A DNA stretch of 34,324 nt, from the NCBI GenBank assembly GCA_003228875.1, contig QIGK01000124.1:1-34324 (forward strand), given 5' to 3'. This stretch comes from Rhodobacterales bacterium (lineage in GTDB: Bacteria > Pseudomonadota > Alphaproteobacteria > Rhodobacterales > Rhodobacteraceae). Below are positions 1-7,534 of this stretch, in pieces. The translations under genes and the position numbers were made by a program. Numbering within the stretch: position 1 is the stretch's first letter; each line of letters starts with the position of its first letter. Below the pieces are notes generated by a model that had not been told where the DNA came from, searched no databases, and was given only the letters and a program-made list of their open reading frames with translations.

Positions 1-1347
1 GAAAAATATGTGACCGCGCCGCGCCATATCGAGGTGCAGGTGTTTGGGGATAATCATGGCAATGTGGTGCATTTGTTTGAGCGGGATTGCTCGCTGCAAC
101 GGCGCCACCAAAAAGTGATTGAGGAAGCGCCCGCGCCGGGGATGACCGAGGCGATGCGCTTAGCTATGACAAGCGCGGCTGTGAAGGCCGCGCAATCTAT
201 TGGTTATTCGGGCGCGGGGACGGTTGAATTTATTGTTGACGGGTCAGACGGGCTGCACCCTGACCGGTTTTGGTTCATGGAAATGAACACCCGTTTGCAG
301 GTCGAACATCCGGTGACCGAAGCGATCACAGGGCTTGATCTGGTCGAATGGCAATTGAAGGTTGCGAGTGGTGAGACCTTGCCGCTGGCGCAGGGTGATA
401 TTGGTATTTCGGGCCATGCTTTTGAGGCGCGGATCTATGCGGAGGATGTTCCGGCTGGGTTTTTGCCTGCGATTGGCACGTTGGAACGGCTGCGGTTCCC
501 TGAGGGCGTGCGGGTGGATAGTGGGGTGCGTGCGGGCGATGAGATATCGCCTTGGTATGACCCGATGATTGCCAAACTTACCAGCCACGCTGCGACGCGT
601 GCATTGGCGTTGGCTGAGATGCGGGTGGCGTTGGAAGCGATTGATATTGCCGGAACAATCACCAATGCCGCGTTTTTGGCAGCCTTGTGTCGGCATGAGG
701 GGTTTTCTGCGGAACGGGTTGATACGGGGTTAATCGAACGGGATTTTGAGGGGCTGATCGCGGTGCCGGAGGCTCCGGTTTTGGTGGGGGCTTTGGCGGC
801 GGTTGTGGCGCTTGGCTTGCCTAATGATTGTGCCCATGCGGGGTTCAGCCTTTGGGGTGTGTTGACACGGATTGTGGTGCTGGACGGGGTTGAATATCGG
901 GTCTCAACGCTGGCGGCGCGGCGGTTTGGAGTGACATCTGAAGCCAACAATGTTGAGGTCGAAATATTGGCCAATGAGGGGCCGGATTGGCGGGTCAGCA
1001 GCGGCGACAAAGTGCAATCTGCTACGGTTTGGCACTCGGACAGCACGGCATTTGTGCGGCTTGGTGGTGTCACCACAGAGTTTGGCATCCTTGACCCGAT
1101 GGCGGGGGTTGATGACAGTCAACAAGGCGGTGATATAGTTCTGGCTCCGATGCCGGGGCTGGTGCAAGCAGTATTGATTGACGTGGGCGATACCGTAAAA
1201 CAAGGGGAACCACTGATGGTTCTGGAGGCTATGAAAATGGAACATACGCTGGCAGCGCCGCGTGACGGCGTTGTGTCAGAAGTGCTGACTGAGCAGGGCG
1301 CGCAGGTTGATGCGGGCGTGGTATTGTTGCGGTTGGAGGAAATATGA
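1..1347 (+). CDS. mccA: Methylcrotonyl-CoA carboxylase biotin-containing (alpha) subunit, 5' end cut by window
   Basis: The visible 448 residues begin inside the biotin carboxylase domain and run to the stop. Seen: the ATP-grasp segment [10 protein letters not shown] near the start, the catalytic stretch [14 protein letters not shown], the biotin carboxylase C-terminal domain ([10 protein letters not shown]), a middle linker, and a C-terminal biotinyl domain with the biotinylation motif EAMKMEH (lysine codon at 1234-1236). In this family the subunit carboxylates biotin with ATP and bicarbonate and passes the carboxyl to the beta subunit, turning 3-methylcrotonyl-CoA into 3-methylglutaconyl-CoA. 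Acetyl-CoA, propionyl-CoA and geranyl-CoA carboxylase alpha subunits look similar. The assignment to methylcrotonyl-CoA is an inference from the HMG-CoA lyase and methylglutaconyl-CoA hydratase genes downstream, which catalyse the following steps of leucine breakdown. The stop overlaps the next start by four bases (ATGA), implying translational coupling. Confidence 0.9.
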   Translation, partial: EKYVTAPRHIEVQVFGDNHGNVVHLFERDCSLQRRHQKVIEEAPAPGMTEAMRLAMTSAAVKAAQSIGYSGAGTVEFIVDGSDGLHPDRFWFMEMNTRLQVEHPVTEAITGLDLVEWQLKVASGETLPLAQGDIGISGHAFEARIYAEDVPAGFLPAIGTLERLRFPEGVRVDSGVRAGDEISPWYDPMIAKLTSHAATRALALAEMRVALEAIDIAGTITNAAFLAALCRHEGFSAERVDTGLIERDFEGLIAVPEAPVLVGALAAVVALGLPNDCAHAGFSLWGVLTRIVVLDGVEYRVSTLAARRFGVTSEANNVEVEILANEGPDWRVSSGDKVQSATVWHSDSTAFVRLGGVTTEFGILDPMAGVDDSQQGGDIVLAPMPGLVQAVLIDVGDTVKQGEPLMVLEAMKMEHTLAAPRDGVVSEVLTEQGAQVDAGVVLLRLEEI

Positions 1348-1991
1348 TCCGGCTGCATCATGTGCCGGAAAGCCGATCCATGCGGGTGCTTTGGATGCTG
1401 CATGAATTGGGGCTGGAGTTTGACGTCGAGACCTATCCATTTGATAGGTCCCTGCGTGATCCTGCCTATCTGGCGGTGCATCCGGCGGGGCGGGTTCCGG
1501 CGTTGGAAATCGACGGGATTGTGCTGTTTGAAAGCGGTGCGGCGCTGCTATATCTGGCGGTTCGCGAGGGACGGCTGGGGCGTGTGCAGGGCGGTGTGGA
1601 TTTTGCTGAATGGCTGAACTGGTTGCATTTTGCCGAGACAATTAGCCAGCATGTGGCGGCGCTGACCCAGCAGCATGTGATGATTTATCCGGCAGCGAAA
1701 CGATCTGCGTTGGTGACCAAGCTTGAACCGATGCGGCTGGCGAAAACATTTCAGGCTTTGGAGTCGCGGCTTAAGGGGCGTGACTTTTTGCTGGATGAAT
1801 TTAGTGCAGCGGATGTTGGGGTTGGGCAGGCTTTGTATATGGCCAGACATTTTGCGCGGTTGGAGCCGTTTGAGCGGCTGAGTGCTTATTACTTGCAGCT
1901 AAGCCAACGCGAGGCATTTAAGAAATCGCTGCCGGTTGACGGGGAAAGCCGGTTGTACGGGGCAGCGTTTTATGAGGTTCTGGATGGGTGA
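1344..1991 (+). CDS. Glutathione S-transferase family protein
   Basis: A 215-residue cytosolic protein with a thioredoxin-like N-terminal domain (residues 1-75: [20 protein letters not shown], then the cis-proline segment GRVPALEIDG and the glutathione-binding FESGAALLYL) and an all-helical C-terminal domain. The serine in VPESRS sits where GSTs place the residue that activates glutathione. The family conjugates or reduces electrophiles with glutathione; the substrate cannot be read from sequence. It starts inside the stop of the carboxylase gene and its own stop overlaps the HMG-CoA lyase start by 8 bases, so it is an integral member of the leucine operon. That placement suggests, as inference, a job in handling a reactive CoA ester or aldehyde of the pathway. 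Confidence 0.85.
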   Translation: MIRLHHVPESRSMRVLWMLHELGLEFDVETYPFDRSLRDPAYLAVHPAGRVPALEIDGIVLFESGAALLYLAVREGRLGRVQGGVDFAEWLNWLHFAETISQHVAALTQQHVMIYPAAKRSALVTKLEPMRLAKTFQALESRLKGRDFLLDEFSAADVGVGQALYMARHFARLEPFERLSAYYLQLSQREAFKKSLPVDGESRLYGAAFYEVLDG

Positions 1992-2835
1992 AAAGGTTCA
2001 GATTTTTGAGGTGGCACCACGGGATGGTTTGCAAAGTCAGACCCGGATTATTCCGTTGGCAGATAAAATTGCGCTTGTGGATATGCTGTCGGATTGTGGG
2101 TTTGAAAAAATTGAGGTGGCGAGTTTTGTCAGCCCGAAATGGGTGCCGCAGATGGCGGACTCGGACATGGTTATGGCAGGGATCACGCGGCGCGACGGGG
2201 TGATTTATTCCGCTTTGGCTCCGAATATGCGGGGATATGCTGCTGCTTTGCAGGCTGGAGCGGATGAAATTGCGGTTTTTGCATCAGCCTCGGAAGGGTT
2301 TTCGCAGGCGAATATCAATTGTTCTGTGGGTGAGAGTATTGAGCGATTTACACCCATTCTAGCGGCGGCCAAAATTGATGGTATGCCAGTGCGGGGGTAT
2401 ATTTCCTGTGTCACCGATTGCCCGTTTGACGGGGTGACGGAGCCACACAAGGTTGCTGATCTTGCGGCGTTGTTGATGGAAATGGGCTGCTATGGCGTGT
2501 CGCTGGGCGATACCATCGGGGTGGGCGTGCCGGAGACGGTTGGTGCGATGCTGGACGCAGTATTAATACGGGTTTCAGCGGCTGATTTGGCAGGGCATTT
2601 TCATGATACCCATGGGCGCGCGCTGGAAAATATCGGGGTAAGTCTGGATATGGGTTTGCGCGTTTTTGATGCTTCGGTTGGGGGCTTGGGGGGGTGTCCC
2701 TATGCGCCGGGGGCGGCGGGGAATGTGGGCACGCTTGCGGTGGTTGAAATGCTGCATACGCGGGGGTTTGAGACAGGGTTGAATTTTACGAAACTGGAAA
2801 AGGCGGCGGCATTTGCTTTGGGTTTGAAGGGGTAG
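1984..2835 (+). CDS. mvaB: Hydroxymethylglutaryl-CoA lyase
   Basis: A 283-residue enzyme of the HMGL-like TIM-barrel family that cleaves 3-hydroxy-3-methylglutaryl-CoA to acetoacetate and acetyl-CoA, the last step of leucine degradation. Seen: the N-terminal signature APRDGLQSQ, metal ligands in GHFHDTHGRA, and the cysteine loop GGLGGCPYAPGA followed by GNVGT, all typical of bacterial HMG-CoA lyases of this length. The ATG at 1984 is chosen because it gives MGEKVQIFEVAPRDG, the normal family N-terminus; an in-frame ATG at 1936 would add 16 unrelated residues lying inside the GST gene. The chosen start overlaps the GST stop, fitting the coupled layout. The stop's last base begins a hairpin (see the repeat at 2834-2897). 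Confidence 0.93.
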   Translation: MGEKVQIFEVAPRDGLQSQTRIIPLADKIALVDMLSDCGFEKIEVASFVSPKWVPQMADSDMVMAGITRRDGVIYSALAPNMRGYAAALQAGADEIAVFASASEGFSQANINCSVGESIERFTPILAAAKIDGMPVRGYISCVTDCPFDGVTEPHKVADLAALLMEMGCYGVSLGDTIGVGVPETVGAMLDAVLIRVSAADLAGHFHDTHGRALENIGVSLDMGLRVFDASVGGLGGCPYAPGAAGNVGTLAVVEMLHTRGFETGLNFTKLEKAAAFALGLKG

Positions 2836-2897
2836 GGGCTGCCGCCCCTCTTGAGCAAGCTCAATTCACCCTGCGGATATTTTTACGAAGTGGAAAA
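2834..2897. repeat. Two-hairpin intergenic element with GGATATTTTT tail, copy 1
   Basis: Starting on the stop codon of the HMG-CoA lyase gene there are, in order, a GC hairpin (2835-2848: GGGGC, 4-base loop, GCCCC), a second hairpin with a 5-bp stem (2851-2864: TTGAG-CAAG-CTCAA), a 10-base spacer, and the tail GGATATTTTTACGAAGTGG running to 2897. The same arrangement recurs at 23820-23886 with 20 of 23 tail bases identical and all three differences purine-for-purine. I recall similar tails after stop codons in other Rhodobacterales, but have not checked that. The hairpins may help termination or mRNA 3'-end protection; this is inference. Confidence 0.7.
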
Positions 2898-2901
2898 TAG
2901 T

Positions 2902-3675
2902 TTGGAAACGATAACGATTGAAATTGATAAGCGGGGCGTTGCGACGTTGATGCTGAACCGGCCGGAAAAGCATAATGTTTTGTCGGCTGTGATGATTGCT
3001 GAGCTGACGCAGGCGGCGACTGATCTTGGTGTTGATGATGCGGTGCGGGTGGTGGTTTTGACCGGTGCGGGCAAAAGTTTTTGTGCGGGCGGTGATTTGG
3101 CATGGATGCGTGAGCAGATGCTGGCGGACCGCGCGCAGCGCATGCACGAGGCGCGAAAGCTGGCGGAGATGTTACAAGCGTTGAACGCTATGCCCAAGCC
3201 TTTGATTGGTAAGATCAATGGGCAGGCATATGGTGGCGGGGTTGGTTTGATGTCGGTGTGTGATGTTTTGATCGCCGATGAAAACGCGCGTTTCGGGCTG
3301 ACGGAAACCAAGCTGGGCCTGATACCGGCGACGATCTCGCCTTATGTTGTGGCGCGCATGGGAGAGCGGTTTGCGCGGCGCGTGATGATGTCTGGGCGAT
3401 TGTTTGGGGCGGCGGAGGCAAAGGATATGGGGCTGATTTCGCGGTTTGTGATGGATGAATATCTGGACAAGGCCATAGAAGTTGAGATTGCGCCTTATCT
3501 TATAGCAGCCCCAAAGGCCGTGGCGCGGGCCAAAAAGTTGATCAGGCAGTTGGGGCCAGTGATCGACGATGCGATGATAGACCTGACGATTGAAGCATTG
3601 GCGGATACTTGGGAAGCTGCCGAAGCGGCAGAGGGCGTTACAGCGTTTTTTGAGAAGCGGAAGGCAGTGTGGTAG
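2902..3675 (+). CDS. liuC: Methylglutaconyl-CoA hydratase (enoyl-CoA hydratase/isomerase family)
   Basis: A crotonase-fold protein of 257 residues that would hydrate 3-methylglutaconyl-CoA to HMG-CoA, linking the carboxylase to the lyase in this operon. Seen: LNRPEKHNVLSAVM, the oxyanion-hole segment GAGKSFCAGGDLAWM, the second oxyanion segment INGQAYGGGVGL, the active-site region FGLTETKLGLIPATISPYV, and a C-terminal F-x-EKRK tail. No ATG lies near the N-terminus. I choose TTG at 2902, with GGAAAA five bases upstream, because it gives the family's usual start (METITIEIDKRGVATL) and length. The frame is open back to TTG 2851, but that stretch is the intergenic repeat; GTG 2890 is another option. 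Generic enoyl-CoA hydratase is the alternative on sequence alone. Confidence 0.86.
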   Translation: METITIEIDKRGVATLMLNRPEKHNVLSAVMIAELTQAATDLGVDDAVRVVVLTGAGKSFCAGGDLAWMREQMLADRAQRMHEARKLAEMLQALNAMPKPLIGKINGQAYGGGVGLMSVCDVLIADENARFGLTETKLGLIPATISPYVVARMGERFARRVMMSGRLFGAAEAKDMGLISRFVMDEYLDKAIEVEIAPYLIAAPKAVARAKKLIRQLGPVIDDAMIDLTIEALADTWEAAEAAEGVTAFFEKRKAVW

Positions 3676-3691
3676 GTTCGGGGATGAAACC

Positions 3692-4021
3692 CTAACCCTG
3701 CGCCATATTCCAGAGCATCTTGCAGCGATTGCCAGTTCGGCAATAGGCTAGCACTTTGCCATTTTCAGGGGCCACGGCCACGCGGAATTTGTCCAGCGTG
3801 TCGGGGGCCATGCCAGTATGGGCCAGCGGAACAAAAAAGAATTTCAGGCCTGCCTTTTTGGCAGCGCGTTCTATTTGTGCAGCGCTTGGCTGGGTGGTTT
3901 CCTCATTATCGGGGCGGTTGCAGATGATGGTGTCAAACCCAAAAGCCTTGGCATCAGCCAAATCAGCCACTGAGATTTGAGCGGAAACCATGAAGTTTTT
4001 ATTAATCTGGCCAACACGCAT
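3692..4021 (-). CDS. DUF442 (TIGR01244) sulfur-transferase/phosphatase-like protein
   Basis: A 109-residue protein matching the DUF442 family, a dual-specificity-phosphatase fold used as a sulfurtransferase-like domain. Seen: the N-terminal FMVSAQISVADL, the loop NRPDNEE (about residues 35-41), HTGMAPD, and the P-loop-like active site AYCRTGNRC with the presumed nucleophile Cys94. ATG at 4021 is preferred because it puts the conserved block right after the start; an upstream ATG at 4069 would overlap the previous gene's stop. It lies 37 bases downstream of the metallo-beta-lactamase-fold gene on the same strand. In Blh-type proteins a DUF442 domain is fused N-terminal to such a hydrolase, so the pair probably acts in persulfide or sulfide handling (inference). 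Confidence 0.85.
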   Translation of the reverse strand: MRVGQINKNFMVSAQISVADLADAKAFGFDTIICNRPDNEETTQPSAAQIERAAKKAGLKFFFVPLAHTGMAPDTLDKFRVAVAPENGKVLAYCRTGNRCKMLWNMAQG

Positions 4022-4058
4022 ATTACCAATTTCCGTTTTTTTATTCCGATTGAACCAA

Positions 4059-4922
4059 CTAAAGACCATTGATCGGCACCTTGATATAGACCTGACCATT
4101 GTCTTCCGGCTCTGGCAAATTACCCGCCCGCATATTAACCTGAATGGACGGAACAATCAATTTTGGCATGCCAAGCTGGCGATCGCGTTCTGTGCGCATT
4201 TTGATGAACTCAACCGCCTCTTTGCCGTCACCAACATGAACATTAAAGGCTTTTTGTTTGGCAACACTGGTTTCCCAAGCATATTCATCACGGCCCGGTG
4301 CCTTATAATCATGGCCAACAAAAATGCGGGTATCATCGGGAAGCGACAAGATTTTTTGGATAGAATTATAAAGGGTTTCGGCCGAGCCGCCGGGAAAATC
4401 GCAGCGCGCCGTGCCAAAATCTGGCATGAACATTGTGTCGCCAACAAAGGCACAATTGCCCGCCACATAAGTCATACAAGCAGGGGTATGGCCCGGCGTA
4501 TGTAAAACCTTAACGGACATGTCGCCAACTTCGAAACTGTCTCTGTCACCAAAAAGCTGGTCAAACTGCGAGCCGTCGCGCTGAAATTCAGTGCCCTCAT
4601 TAAAGACTTTGCCAAAAGTGTCTTGAACCGTTGAGATTTCTGCGCCAATGCCAATTTTACCGCCAATTTTTTCCTGAATATAGGGGGCGGCTGACAGATG
4701 GTCAGCGTGGACATGGCTTTCGAGAATCCAGACAGGCTCAAGATTATTTTTCTGGATAAAGGCGATGATTTTATCAGCAGATTTGGTATCGGTGCGGCCC
4801 GAAGCATAATCAAAATCAAGCACGGTATCCAAAATGGCACATTTATTGCTGTTTGGGTCTTTGAGGATATAGCTGACCGTGTTGGTTGCATCATCAAAAA
4901 AAGCGGTGACTTCGGGTTTCAT
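4059..4922 (-). CDS. MBL-fold metallo-hydrolase, persulfide dioxygenase/Blh-like
   Basis: A 287-residue cytosolic metallo-beta-lactamase-fold protein. Metal ligands are visible: HVHADH (residues 70-75), GHTP (His145), GDTMF (Asp162) and GHDY (His204). The strand-loop pattern ILESHVHADHLSAAPYIQEKIGG is that of the ETHE1/Blh branch rather than of glyoxalase II or true beta-lactamases. ETHE1-type members oxidise glutathione persulfide with iron and oxygen; that role here is inferred. ATG at 4922 is chosen over an in-frame ATG at 4979 because a strong AGGAGG (4929-4934) sits just upstream. The next gene on the strand is the DUF442 protein, so the two parts of the fused Blh protein appear as separate genes here. 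Confidence 0.86.
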   Translation of the reverse strand: MKPEVTAFFDDATNTVSYILKDPNSNKCAILDTVLDFDYASGRTDTKSADKIIAFIQKNNLEPVWILESHVHADHLSAAPYIQEKIGGKIGIGAEISTVQDTFGKVFNEGTEFQRDGSQFDQLFGDRDSFEVGDMSVKVLHTPGHTPACMTYVAGNCAFVGDTMFMPDFGTARCDFPGGSAETLYNSIQKILSLPDDTRIFVGHDYKAPGRDEYAWETSVAKQKAFNVHVGDGKEAVEFIKMRTERDRQLGMPKLIVPSIQVNMRAGNLPEPEDNGQVYIKVPINGL

Positions 4923-4991
4923 GGGGGCCTCCTGCAAGCGGTGTCGGGCGTTATATAACATGTTTTTAACGCATTGCAAGATTTGAATGTA

Positions 4992-5786
4992 TTATTTGGC
5001 CAAAAGCGCATTTGTTAAGGGGCTGGATGGGTCTTCCAGTGCTGCGATGACAGTGAAATGGTTTTGGCTGGGGGCCTCAGAGGCGCGGGTTTCTATGCCG
5101 CATCCTGTCCAGATATTTGCAAGCAATTGATTTTGGCGCAGGAATTCTGGGCGTTCATTTGCGCCAACCCAGCAGGTCAGTGAAATCCCTTTGCGGGGCA
5201 TCTTGAAAACCGGGCTTTCTTGGGTGGCAGAATTTTGGGTCAGGTTTAATGCAACGTTAATTTCAGTGCGGAGCAGCGGGCGCAAATCATAGATGCCGCT
5301 GATTGGGACAATGTTTTTGAGGCGGTGGGCGGCATCAAGCCTAACATCATCGCAGCCCATGCGGCTAACCAAATGTCCGCCAGCAGAATGGCCAGCCAGA
5401 TGAATTGGCCCGTCAATTTTGCTGGCTACGCAATCAATCGCGGTTGCGATCTGTTGTGTGATGTTCGCGATCGAGACTTCGGGACACAAAATGTATCCGG
5501 GGATGGCGACTGCCCAGCCAGCCTTAAATGCGCCATTGGCCAGATGAGACCACAGCGGACGGTCCATGCTTTGCCAATAGCCACCATGGATAAAGACAAC
5601 CAGACCTTTTGGTTTTGCAAGCGCAAACAGGTCAATAATTTGGCGACAATGTTTGCCGTATGGGATTTGTTCGGGTGGATTGGCGGCGCGAAATGCAGCA
5701 GCTTTGGCTTGCCACATGGGCACAAAGCTGTCTGCATCAGGGATATAAGCGCTATTTTGATAGGCATCGTCCCAGTCGGTGATCAT
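4992..5786 (-). CDS. Alpha/beta hydrolase, arylformamidase (kynurenine formamidase)-like
   Basis: A 264-residue alpha/beta hydrolase. Seen: the oxyanion motif HGGYW (residues 67-71), nucleophile elbow GHSAGG with Ser134, an acidic residue in VGANERPEF, and the late catalytic histidine in QNHFTVI (His243). The N-terminus DWDDAYQNSAYIPDADSFVPMW resembles alpha/beta-type arylformamidases, which hydrolyse N-formylkynurenine or related amides, but no tryptophan-degradation genes lie nearby, so the substrate is open. The ATG at 5786 overlaps the stop of the upstream glyoxalase-fold gene by four bases, which decides the start and suggests the two are co-translated. The frame stays open far upstream, but that extension is only the complement of the neighbouring gene. 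Confidence 0.82.
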   Translation of the reverse strand: MITDWDDAYQNSAYIPDADSFVPMWQAKAAAFRAANPPEQIPYGKHCRQIIDLFALAKPKGLVVFIHGGYWQSMDRPLWSHLANGAFKAGWAVAIPGYILCPEVSIANITQQIATAIDCVASKIDGPIHLAGHSAGGHLVSRMGCDDVRLDAAHRLKNIVPISGIYDLRPLLRTEINVALNLTQNSATQESPVFKMPRKGISLTCWVGANERPEFLRQNQLLANIWTGCGIETRASEAPSQNHFTVIAALEDPSSPLTNALLAK

Positions 5787-6154
5787 GTCGGCTGCGGTGT
5801 GCCAAAAATTAACTTGTTGCCCGACGGGTCGGTGATTTGCATGTCGGTGAAACGCCATGGCTGGTCCACTACGCTGGGGCGTGCATCGCCGTATTTTTTG
5901 TCGTTTAGCGCTTTGCAATAAGTGCGCACATCGGAGATGTTTATGCGACAGGATGAATGGGGGGATACATCGCCTTGATGCTCGGAAAGATGAATTTCGC
6001 AATTGCCAAGTTTGACAGCCATGTAAAGCGGCATATGTGGTTCAAAGCGGTGTTCAAACAGGATTTCAAAGCCAAGGTAGGCGAGGTAGAATTCTTTGGT
6101 TTTGGCTTCGTCGAAGCTGCGGAAAACTGGGGTTGCGGGTTGGAATTCTTGCAT
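5783..6154 (-). CDS. Glyoxalase-superfamily (bleomycin-resistance-like) protein
   Basis: A 123-residue vicinal-oxygen-chelate-fold protein. Seen: PVFRSFDEAKTKEFYLAYLG at residues 9-28, the mid-domain PLYMAVKLGNCEIHLSEHQGD with candidate metal residues His55 and His59, and the C-terminal MQITDPSGNKLIFG. Members of this branch are annotated as glyoxalase or bleomycin-resistance proteins; the activity cannot be set from sequence. ATG at 6154 has AAGGAG seven bases upstream (6161-6166), while an in-frame ATG at 6190 lies in the palindromic element. The gene follows livM on the same strand across that element and overlaps the downstream hydrolase by ATGA. Confidence 0.83.
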   Translation of the reverse strand: MQEFQPATPVFRSFDEAKTKEFYLAYLGFEILFEHRFEPHMPLYMAVKLGNCEIHLSEHQGDVSPHSSCRINISDVRTYCKALNDKKYGDARPSVVDQPWRFTDMQITDPSGNKLIFGTPQPT

Positions 6155-6170
6155 GGCGTGCTCCTTAAGA

Positions 6171-6233
6171 ACGGTGGGGTAAAACCCCACCCTACAATTG
6201 CGGTGCCCGTAGGGTGGGGTTTTACCCCACCGT
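6171..6233. repeat. REP-like palindromic element: 25-bp perfect inverted repeat
   Basis: The arms 6171-6195 and 6209-6233 are exact reverse complements over 25 bases, separated by a 13-base loop (6196-6208). Each arm is also nearly self-palindromic (GGTGGGG-TAAAA-CCCCACC at 6173-6191 and its complement), so the element can form one long cruciform or two short hairpins. It ends on the last base of the livM stop codon and stops four bases before the Shine-Dalgarno of the glyoxalase-fold gene. The look is that of a REP/RAYT-type or small MITE-type repeat. No other copy was seen in the window. Confidence 0.85.
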
Positions 6234-7534
6234 CATGACCTTGCGGTTTTCTCCGGTATTAACCCTTTCGGGCTGAACCGTAACACCAGCAACAGGATAA
6301 CACCCATCAGGAACAGTCGCAAATGGGCGGCGCTATTGATCAGGTGATCGCGCAAAGAACTATCCTCAGCCATGCCAGCCGTTACGAATTGCATTAGGGC
6401 AGGGCCGCCGCGTTCGGCCTCGATCCACACGAACCAGATCAGGAAACCACCCAAAACCGAACCCCAGTTATTGCCGGATCCGCCAACAATCACCATCACC
6501 CAGATCAAAAACGTAAAGCGTAGCGGGTTATAGGTGCCCGGCGTGAATTGTAGGTCAAGCGTGATCAGCATGGCACCGGCAATGCCCACCACCGCAGAGC
6601 CAATAACAAAGGTTTGTAAGTGGCGTTTGGTGACATCTTTGCCCATGGCCTCGGCTGCATCGCGGTTATCACGGATGGCGCGCATCATGCGGCCCCATGG
6701 GGAATTCAGGGCTTTTTCCGATAAAAGCATGATGAAAAACAACACAGCGGTAAACATCAGCGCGATACCGACTTTTACAAAGATACCAGAAAATGCAACC
6801 GGGTCTGCGCCGATGCGTTCCGACAGGTTCAGGAACCATTCCGAGGTTTGCAAGTCAATTGCGCGGGGCATCGGGCCATCAAGACCGCTGATATTTTTGA
6901 CGCCGCGCGCCAGCCATTCTTCGTTTTTCAGCATAGCGATGATGATCTCAGAAATGCCAAGTGTGGCAATGGCGAGATAATCAGACCGAAGCCCAAGCGC
7001 GATTTTGCCAACCACCCAAGCCGCACCAGCAGCGAATGCGCCACCAATGGCCCAGCTAAACACAATTGGCATATTTGCACCGCCCAGATATCCGGTCAGG
7101 GCAGGGTCAATCGATTCAATTGCGTTGGTGGCAGGATCAAAGAAAAACCGGATCATAAAATATCCGACCACCACCGTAACAAAGGTGCCAAGGCTGCGTA
7201 GCCTGCCGGTCAGTTTTTTGCGAAGCATAATCACGGCTGCGATCACTGCAATCAGCATTACCAATGCCATGCCAATACCTGCGCCACCTGCGGCCCATGC
7301 CTCAGCCACTGGCGGGGTGCGGGTTAGCACTGCCGCCAGCCCGCCGAGGGCTGCAAACCCCATGATGCCCACGTTGAATATGCCAGCATAACCCCATTGG
7401 ATATTGACGCCAAGGGCCATGATCGCGGAAATAATGCTTAAATTAAGGATGGTTAGCGAAAACGCCCAGCTTTGGAATTGGCCAGCCAGAATAAGCGCCA
7501 GTGCCATGAGGCCAAATAAAAGGAGGTTTCTCAT
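6233..7534 (-). CDS. livM: Branched-chain amino acid-type ABC transporter permease LivM
   Basis: A 433-residue inner-membrane permease with many hydrophobic segments. Seen: the N-terminal LNLSIISAIMALGVNIQWGYAGIFNVGIMGF, typical of LivM, the coupling-helix region (SPWGRMMRAIRDNRDAAEAMGKD, with the EAA-like loop contacting the ATPases), and the terminal segment LLLVLRFSPKGLIPEK. It is longer than many LivM proteins owing to extra sequence between the early membrane segments (about residues 70-175). ATG at 7534 overlaps the LivH stop (ATGA). It works with LivH, LivF, LivG and the binding protein of the same operon. The substrate is probably branched-chain or other amino acids or amides, which family membership alone does not settle. 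Confidence 0.93.
   Translation of the reverse strand: MRNLLLFGLMALALILAGQFQSWAFSLTILNLSIISAIMALGVNIQWGYAGIFNVGIMGFAALGGLAAVLTRTPPVAEAWAAGGAGIGMALVMLIAVIAAVIMLRKKLTGRLRSLGTFVTVVVGYFMIRFFFDPATNAIESIDPALTGYLGGANMPIVFSWAIGGAFAAGAAWVVGKIALGLRSDYLAIATLGISEIIIAMLKNEEWLARGVKNISGLDGPMPRAIDLQTSEWFLNLSERIGADPVAFSGIFVKVGIALMFTAVLFFIMLLSEKALNSPWGRMMRAIRDNRDAAEAMGKDVTKRHLQTFVIGSAVVGIAGAMLITLDLQFTPGTYNPLRFTFLIWVMVIVGGSGNNWGSVLGGFLIWFVWIEAERGGPALMQFVTAGMAEDSSLRDHLINSAAHLRLFLMGVILLLVLRFSPKGLIPEKTARS

Noticed and set aside
435-1088. Long open frame on the minus strand inside the carboxylase gene
   Set aside because: It lacks any family motif, has a composition typical of the complement of a coding strand, and the plus-strand carboxylase is certain.
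2851-2901. Possible N-terminal extension of the methylglutaconyl-CoA hydratase from TTG 2851
   Set aside because: The extra 17 codons fall in the hairpin/tail element that recurs at 23820-23886 as non-coding DNA, and family length fits TTG 2902.
5957-6238. Plus-strand open frame across the palindromic element
   Set aside because: It is antisense to the glyoxalase-fold gene and its end consists of the inverted repeat.
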